Below, one piece after another: positions 57,958-64,000 of a stretch of 64,000 nucleotides of DNA (its first letter is position 1; each line of letters opens with the position of its first letter). The DNA is taken from the NCBI GenBank assembly GCA_025403435.1, contig CM046345.1, forward strand, positions 15,294,160-15,358,159, given 5' to 3'. Source of the stretch: Artocarpus heterophyllus (Eukaryota; Streptophyta; Magnoliopsida; Rosales; Moraceae). The notes below the pieces were generated by a model. The model searched no databases. It was not told where the DNA came from and worked only from the letters and a program-made list of their open reading frames with translations. The position numbers and the translations under genes are program-made.

Positions 57958-59282
57958 GGGGGCAGGTTTTGTGCAGCGCTATCATCTTCTGCTTTTGTTT
58001 GTGCATTCCATTCCTACTAGTTTGTTCTTTGTGATGCTGTGGCCAACCTTTGTGTATCAAGTCTTTTATTCTAGATAGATTGAAGTTCTCCATCAATAGT
58101 AAAGGTATTGTTGAAGGAGCCAAACATGTCCTTGCTTGTTGTTATAGCTTTTGATTTTTAGTTGGAACTTGGTGCATATCTAATCCCCTTGTGTATTTTC
58201 TTAAAACTTATAGGTGGAAACGATTCGTAATCAAGTTAAGCTTTTTTGTATGATGAAGTCGTTTTCGTCAATATTAATTGTAATACATTTTACCTTTCCA
58301 AAGTTTTTTTCTTATCCGTACATCCCTCTATTGGCTCTACCATTAACTCCCCCTACATGCAATTGACATGTCTTTCAAGCCCCTCAAAAGGAAAAAGTTA
58401 AAAAAAAAAAAAATTTACCCTTGCTACTTTTTGTTATATATTAGTCTATATATTAAATAACTAAAAATTAAATAAAACAAATCTAAAACTACGAAATTTT
58501 AAAAAAATTAAAATCTAAGGTTTTACTTCCATGGCAACACACGAGGGGTAGCTCTCTATTCACTACTAGAGATGGCAAGTCCAAGCGTCTTAGCCCTTGT
58601 GACAACAAGCTCGGCAGCCATCACCTCCAATCACCACAAGCCTTGCAACCTTGGCCCTATGCAACAATGAGCACAACCTCCTCTATGCCCACAGCAGTGA
58701 GCCTAAGCGTACCTGCAACCAACAACAACGTGTTGGACCTCCCTCACCGTTGCTATATATCTGTGCCCTGCAACAGCAAGCTCGAACTCCCCTGCCCCAT
58801 GTGACACCCCTTGACAATCTAGCCCAAACTCTCATATTCTTGCTTTATTTTTTGGTTATAGTTATAGTTTTGTTCCTTTTTATTTTTTGTTTTTATAAGT
58901 TTGACCAATCCAACGTTTAAATAGGATGTGAATTGTATATGGAGGGTTGATTAACGAGAGAGCTAACAGAGGGACCTAGGGACACCAAGAAATTGCAAGT
59001 TTAGAGACCCAAAATTCTAAGATTTTTAAAATACTAGACCCAAGTGTCAGTTCAAAAGTTTAGGAAGCTATAGCCCAAATGCTATGCATTAATATCAACA
59101 AAAAAAAGAGAGAAAAGAATTAATCATTTTGATGTGCTTTGATATATCATCACTTAAGAATCCTATTGTTCTGAAAATATTAAAAAGATATCTTATGTTT
59201 CTCAAAAATATTATTTTTATAACCTGGACTAGTTCTTTGGGGGACCTTCTATTTAAGTAATAAAAAATCTAATAATTATAAA
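57958..59282. other. Intergenic, no supported gene
   Basis: 58520-58800 is C-rich with a short plus-strand frame (58651-58920) lacking recognisable sequence. The rest is AT-rich. Confidence 0.5.
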
Positions 59283-59324
59283 AACTACTAGTACAAATTG
59301 TTTATTACACAATAGTTTATAACC

Positions 59325-59640
59325 GTCATGGAACGTTTTTACGATGGTTAAAAAATCGTCGTGCAATCTAGACTCGTCGTAAGTTTTGTAGATTCTACGA
59401 TGGGTTTTTTAATGTCGTCAAATATGGATTTTTTGGCCTATAGAAAATTTTCTTGGTAGTTACCATGATGGTTTTGCTGAGAAACTGTCATGGAAACAGG
59501 CAAGCTAACCTTAGACATGGTTTTCTTTTGGAGCCGCTATGTAAAATTGGTATACTGGAAGATGCTAAAAGCTGTTGTGTAATTATAGGTTTCCACGATG
59601 GTTTTCTCTAGAGACCATTGTAGAAAATTGGTTAAAAACA
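59325..59640. repeat. Subterminal repeats of the CACTA element
   Basis: Repeated copies in both orientations of an (A)CGATGGTTTT / (A)CCATCGT-like motif, for example TTACGATGGTTAAAAAATCGTCGTG, split here, TACGATGGGTTT, CCATGATGGTTTTGCTGAGA and CCACGATGGTTTTCTCTAGA. In the family such repeats are bound by the element's DNA-binding protein. Confidence 0.65.
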
Positions 59641-60539
59641 AATAATAGCCAAATTTTTGATTTCTCATTAGATGGCTAGTCTCATGTGTTATCTATTAGT
59701 ACAAATCCTTGATTGCAAAATCTTGTATTTATGGTAATTTTTATAACATATAGTCAAATACATAAAGTTTCTTGTCTACTTCCTAGCTAAATTTAAGAAA
59801 CCTACTTAAATAATTTATCCACTCCAATCTAACCTCAAGTAAATCATCACCTTGTAAAATTCCTGTTTGGAAAGCTTGAATATGCTATTATTAGTAAAAA
59901 TTATATTCTGCATGTAACATAAATAAAATAACCACATACAATGTTTTTAAGTTGTCTTGGACACTTGCAGTGAGAATAACTTATTCTTCTATTTGGTCGC
60001 ATTGTTATGCCGGCTCTCGCTAAAAGTTTCCAATCACTAAACACAATAATGCAATACATATCAAATCATATTTTAAACAAAAAATGACACTTACATGTCA
60101 GTAACATCTTCAAAATCTTGGTGTGGTGTGCGTCTAAGGGGATCATACCTAAAAACTTGGTCCTTTCATGGTGCAACAAGTGCCAAAATTTAATATTCCC
60201 TAACATTATATAGCACAAAGTATCATTTCCCTCTCGATGCGTCTAAGGGTCGTGGTGTGCTTTCTGACATCATCATCTCTACCCCTTGCAACACTTGATA
60301 ACAACTGGAGATATGAAGCCAAATCTTTGAGCTAAGTCTCGTTGTTTACAATATGTTGCCAAAAAACTATAATAAAAACAATGCGTAGATTTATTTTCAA
60401 TAACAATATGTTTTTATATAAGTTTACTTGATTTAAAAGAGTAAAAAATAATGATAGATCTATTACTTGAGGTATACAATTATAATGTTTGTTGTAATTT
60501 TTTCAAAGTTGATGATATAATAAATGTCTTTGTACCCCA

Positions 60540-62360
60540 CATAGATAGAGATGTCATTGCCAGTGATTGATGCCAGTATGGGGCACTCAGTCATTAATCC
60601 TCGTTGCATGAAACATAGGCATCGAAATCTATGGACTTAAAGTGTTTAGGAATTGAAAAGAAGTCAAACAAAGGTAGGTGCTCATTCACAACCGGTTGAG
60701 AATCCTCAACGGTCTGTTTTTCAACCACTTGACGTTGTTATTGGTTTTGTAACTCATTTCTTTTTTGGTGCTTCTTTCCCTCAACATCTTTAGAAATATG
60801 GCTAGGCATTTGACTCGACTTAGGTGTTACAACGACTTCAGTTAACCTTTTCAGCCATGCAACAAAGCTTCCAACGGCTTTACCCATAATTGTTGCCTCC
60901 ATTGTCGGAAAAAGGTAGTTTAACTACTCTAATGTTAGAGGTAATAACGTTAATGCCTAAGTTTCTATGGCCTAAGATTATTCTATGGACTATATTAGTT
61001 GGAAGACTCTCCATTTATGCCTTTCCAACTATAACAAGCACATACCCATTATTAATTGGATATTCAAGAAAGAGTTTGCATTCTTGATGTTCTTTGGGCT
61101 CTCCACCATTAGGCAACACTAGAACTTGTTGTTCACGAACGATACAACTATCCTTGAAGCTGTTGTGTTATTCAACACTCACATCCGTCGGTTTAACCCC
61201 TCCTTGTGCAACTAATATGTTCACAAGACCCTATAGTTTTGCAACTTCCCATTGCAAATCCACTACTTCGAATCTAAGTTTCGAACTTGGCCGACGGTCA
61301 AAGTATTAAGACTGTTTGATATACTTAGATTGACCACAAACATATCCTGAATGTTCTAGTTTTCCTTGTGCCTTCGTCGATGTGTCATTGGTACGGATGG
61401 ATTTGAAGCTTCTTTGAGTTTACTACTCCGTGTACTCATCCAATAAAATAATAACAAATCAAGTTGTTCTTTATTATTATGTTTCAAAGTTACAAAAGTA
61501 CAAATTAAGGATTTGAGCTTTATACATTTATTATCAATTGGCCAATTTTTTAAATGAAGAGTCTTTGACTTGTCCATCAAGACCTAATGCGATTTGATCC
61601 ATAACTCCTCTCTTGTCGGCCATACACTGCTCTCTGCAAGTTGTATTAATTTTGCTAGAATAGTAAAACATTAATAATTGAATGATTGATCTATGCAATA
61701 GGTGTAAGATATTAAATTACCATTTTTTGCTCAAGTACTTTATATCCTAATCGGCCTACTCTTGATCCATCTTCATTTTGTGCTCTTAATTCCTTTGCAT
61801 GTGCCGAAGGTAGTTAGAATTCTTTGAAATGTTGATACCCCACAAATCTTAAACAATCTTAGTCGGATATAGAGGACTAGTAGTGTACTACCATAGGAGG
61901 CTACTTCTATACATTTTCATCTGAATCTGGAACAAAATAGTAGGGCTCTACAAAAGTAACATGGAAGGCAGATCTAAACCTCTATGCAAGTTCTCCACAA
62001 TCTTCAAAGCGTGTTTTCTATACTATTCCTCCACAGTGAAACTTGTATAGATCTCTCTTCAAATAATATCTTTTGTTTTTTTCAAGTCCCTAGTTCTCAA
62101 ATCACGTATCCATATTAGAACATACTCTCAACTAAGAAATCCAATCCAACTACTTAGTTTATCTCTGGGTGTGCCTTCTAGTTGGCCTTTTTCATCAAAT
62201 ATAACTTAATTCTTAATCCCTTTGTCTTTACTCTACGGACTCTTTTCATTAAAGTGGCTCTACACTCATGAAATCGGCTTCTTTTTGTGGTTATCTCACT
62301 TTTTTTCCTGTTCCATGTTGAGAGGATGATGCCATATACTCCTTATTGCTCTCTTGTGAC
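60540..62360 (-). pseudogene. CACTA companion ORF (plant En/Spm-type), broken
   Basis: Minus-strand pieces resemble the second ORF of plant CACTA elements. The first is MSQESNKEYMASSSQHG near the start (about 62360). Next is a stretch with FRSAFHV and YFVPDSDENV, then AQNEDGSRVGRLGYKVLEQKM (about 61720-61785; recalls the Transposase_24 region, interrupted). Last is PNGGEPKEHQECKLFLEYP with GKAVGSFVAWLKRL (about 61120-60870; recalls the domain called DUF8039). Stops and frameshifts are frequent, so it is not functional. Domain names are from memory of the families. Confidence 0.55.
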
Positions 62361-62497
62361 ATCTTTTCCTAATCTAGAACAAATTCTCATTCAAATATTC
62401 AAAACGACAATAACATATACAAAATGAATATTGCCACAACAATCACATAAACCTAAAACACATAACAAAATAACTACAAATTTGTGATAAAACAAAA

Positions 62498-62499
<2 letters not shown>

Positions 62500-62528
<29 letters not shown>
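62500..62528. repeat. (AT)n microsatellite
   Basis: About 14 consecutive AT units inside the CACTA element, between the two ORFs. Confidence 0.9.
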
Positions 62529-62533
<5 letters not shown>

Positions 62534-62579
62534 TAACAATACATTAATTTTTTTAAAAAAAAATTCTTACCACCAATGC

Positions 62580-64000
62580 ATTAACTAAGTGACAAATGTT
62601 AACGCTCATTTTTTCCTCTTTTTTTCCTTTGGTTCCTCAACATATGTCCATTCAACATCTTCGCATAGCAAGTGGGAAATATCATCGTTAAAATCATCAA
62701 TCTCTTCAACCGGTGTCTACCCCTTCGTGAAGGATGGGATGTCAGTGCAATCATTATCAACTTTTTCTTCCTCAAGAACAACTCTGAGCTTCATTAGCAC
62801 ACTAAGATAACTCCAAATCATCGAGATCTGTTGTACAAAAAACTTAAATTTCTTGCGATGTGATAATGAAGGGATCATTTTTGTATCCTAATTGGCTAAA
62901 GTCAACCTTCGTGATGTCATCATTATCAATCTCAATATAGTTATTGTCAACCCACTTCCACTTAAAAATGCAATTCACAATTTGCAATAATCAAGTACCC
63001 GAATATCTTCAATAAAACCAAAGTAGCTCATGGTCCCATATATCAAATTCTTGTCCTTTACAGACAAACTATGCATAGTTTTGACACGGAGAGTCACACA
63101 ACTATTTTAGACGAGATGCTTCTCATCTCTTTCGCGAATGTGGAAAGTGTAACAATTTATAAAAAATGATATATACCTTCTAACAATCGATGATGGTCTT
63201 TTGGCTAGGTTCACTAAGTCTTGTGGGACACTTTGATCTTTTAATGCAGAGTACTTAGCATAGATGTGTGCTCTAATCCACTCTCGAAAGGTCCGATTAT
63301 GTTTATATTGTAACCAATTCTCATTTCTTGCTCTTTCCAAGTTCTCTTCTTTTAATTCCTTCATGTAAACCTCAATGAAAAACTCCATTTTATGAGCATT
63401 GTGCAAGACATAAAGATAGGCTTGCTCCCATTCCTCTCGATTTTTAGATTAAAGATTGCCATTAGATAGTCCTCTAAGATCAATGTTAATTTTTGTGGCA
63501 CCCCTATTGGTTTTGCATTGGACAAGTACTTGGAGCAGAATTAAACCGAAGCAGTAGTATTTTTTGCATCAATACATGACAATCATGTGTTTTCATACTA
63601 ATGAGTTTTAAATCCTTTATTGACACCGACTTTTTGAAGTTTGAATAATAGGCTTCTGACATTTTCAATGAAGTAATCCATTTACAAAGCTTTCTTTTTT
63701 CCCCTTTTAACGACTTATGTTTCACTAAAGGTTAGTAAGTGTAGTTCCTTCTTTTCTCAATAAACAAATTAGGCTTTATCTTTATCTCTATGAGATCAAA
63801 CCATGCTTTTTCACCATCTTAAATCTTACTCAGAATGTCAAGCAACGTGCCGACTATTGATTCACAAACATTTTTCTAAATATGTGTAACATCCAAGCAA
63901 TGACGAACAAAAAGTTTCTTCTAATATGGACGTTTGTAAAAGATTGATCTCTTTTTCCAAGGTCCATCCTTACTTCGCTTTTTCTTCACAAGCATTATTT
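62580..64000 (-). pseudogene. CACTA TNP2-type transposase, C-terminal part, broken, copy 2
   Basis: On the minus strand from 64000 there is GPWKKRSIFYKRPY and KLFVRHCLDVTHI, then KNVCESIVGTLLDI, the conserved transposase-core neighbourhood of TNP2 proteins. VSIKDLKLISMKTHDCHVLMQ follows (63504-63725). Next is a DUF4218-type part with HNAHKMEFFIEVYMKELKE and NRTFREWIRAHI (63107-63406), then a DUF4216-type part with YFGFIEDIRVLDY (about 63000), and the acidic tail ending near 62600. At least six frame breaks are visible. The sequence is colinear with 3340-4335. Confidence 0.78.

Larger units (their letters stand above)
59286..64000 (-). mobile_element. CACTA (En/Spm) transposon, 3' part, runs off right edge
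   Basis: The left end reads TACTAGTACAAA, one base from the CACTA-type terminus CACTAGTACAAA. Directly inside is a 350-bp zone of repeated subterminal motifs. Farther right, on the minus strand, is a broken companion ORF (about 62360-60540), then a broken TNP2 transposase (62580-64000). The order from right to left (transposase, companion ORF, subterminal repeats, terminus) fits a minus-oriented element. The other end is outside the window. The same family left a remnant at 3340-4335. Confidence 0.75.

Noticed and set aside
57818..58123. 101-codon minus-strand frame
   Set aside because: Mostly GC-rich subterminal sequence of the hAT-like element; no domain.
1..64000. tRNA, rRNA or microRNA genes
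   Set aside because: I found no cloverleaf-capable tRNA with both A and B boxes intact and no rRNA similarity; the A-box-like sequence at 18.38 kb fits a SINE better. A hairpin search by eye is not sensitive enough to exclude microRNA genes.

Overview
This is nuclear DNA from a flowering plant, most likely a eudicot; I cannot name the species. The evidence is AT-rich intergenic sequence, genes with short GT-AG introns, a miR156-regulated SPL gene, LTR retrotransposons primed by initiator-tRNA-Met-type sites, CACTA (En/Spm) transposons, Tourist-like MITEs and a short plastid DNA insertion. Only two host protein genes are well supported. They are a UDP-arabinopyranose mutase / reversibly glycosylated polypeptide gene (14384-16421, + strand, 4 coding exons, 365 aa) and a SQUAMOSA promoter-binding-like transcription factor, probably SPL6-type (49364-51762, - strand, 3 coding exons, 534 aa).

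Layout. 1-3339: the 5' end of a Ty3/gypsy element on the minus strand (start of gag, primer site, 2.9-kb LTR), inserted into a CACTA transposon remnant (about 3340-4335). That remnant is cut at 4336 by a second LTR-like sequence, and a plus-strand LTR relic follows (to about 6300). 6.3-14.2 kb: AT-rich intergenic DNA with a MITE, small tandem duplications and unclassified repeat-derived sequence. 14.2-16.6 kb: the mutase gene with a G-box promoter palindrome and poly(A) signal. 16.6-29.8 kb: MITE, tRNA-type SINE candidate, a solo gypsy LTR with target-site duplication (19933-22096), a short copia LTR relic, a 22-bp-period dyad repeat array (27476-27688), a long purine tract and a plastid rps18 fragment. 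29837-35141: a complete but decayed Ty1/copia element with 5-bp duplication ATTAC. 36105-45143: a complete, very young Ty3/gypsy element with 5-bp duplication GAAAC, LTRs about 99.5% identical, and a gag-pol frame interrupted by one TAG. 45.1-49.3 kb: intergenic, with a MITE and an unusual TGTCGTTT-rich tract. 49.3-52.4 kb: the SPL gene. 52.4-59.3 kb: intergenic, with a hAT-like nonautonomous element. 59286-64000: the 3' part of a CACTA element running off the right edge.

The two host genes are unrelated in function (cell-wall nucleotide-sugar metabolism; miR156-SPL phase change and development). Everything else is transposable-element history. The most unusual signal is a cluster of near-palindromic TTCGGCCTGCCGAA units. 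It recurs in three differently sized gypsy LTR types in the window, and weakly in a relic. A second is the 10-unit, 22-bp-spaced array of dyad-symmetric TGTCC...GGACA units at 27.5 kb. I found no CRISPR array, operon or bacterial-type system.
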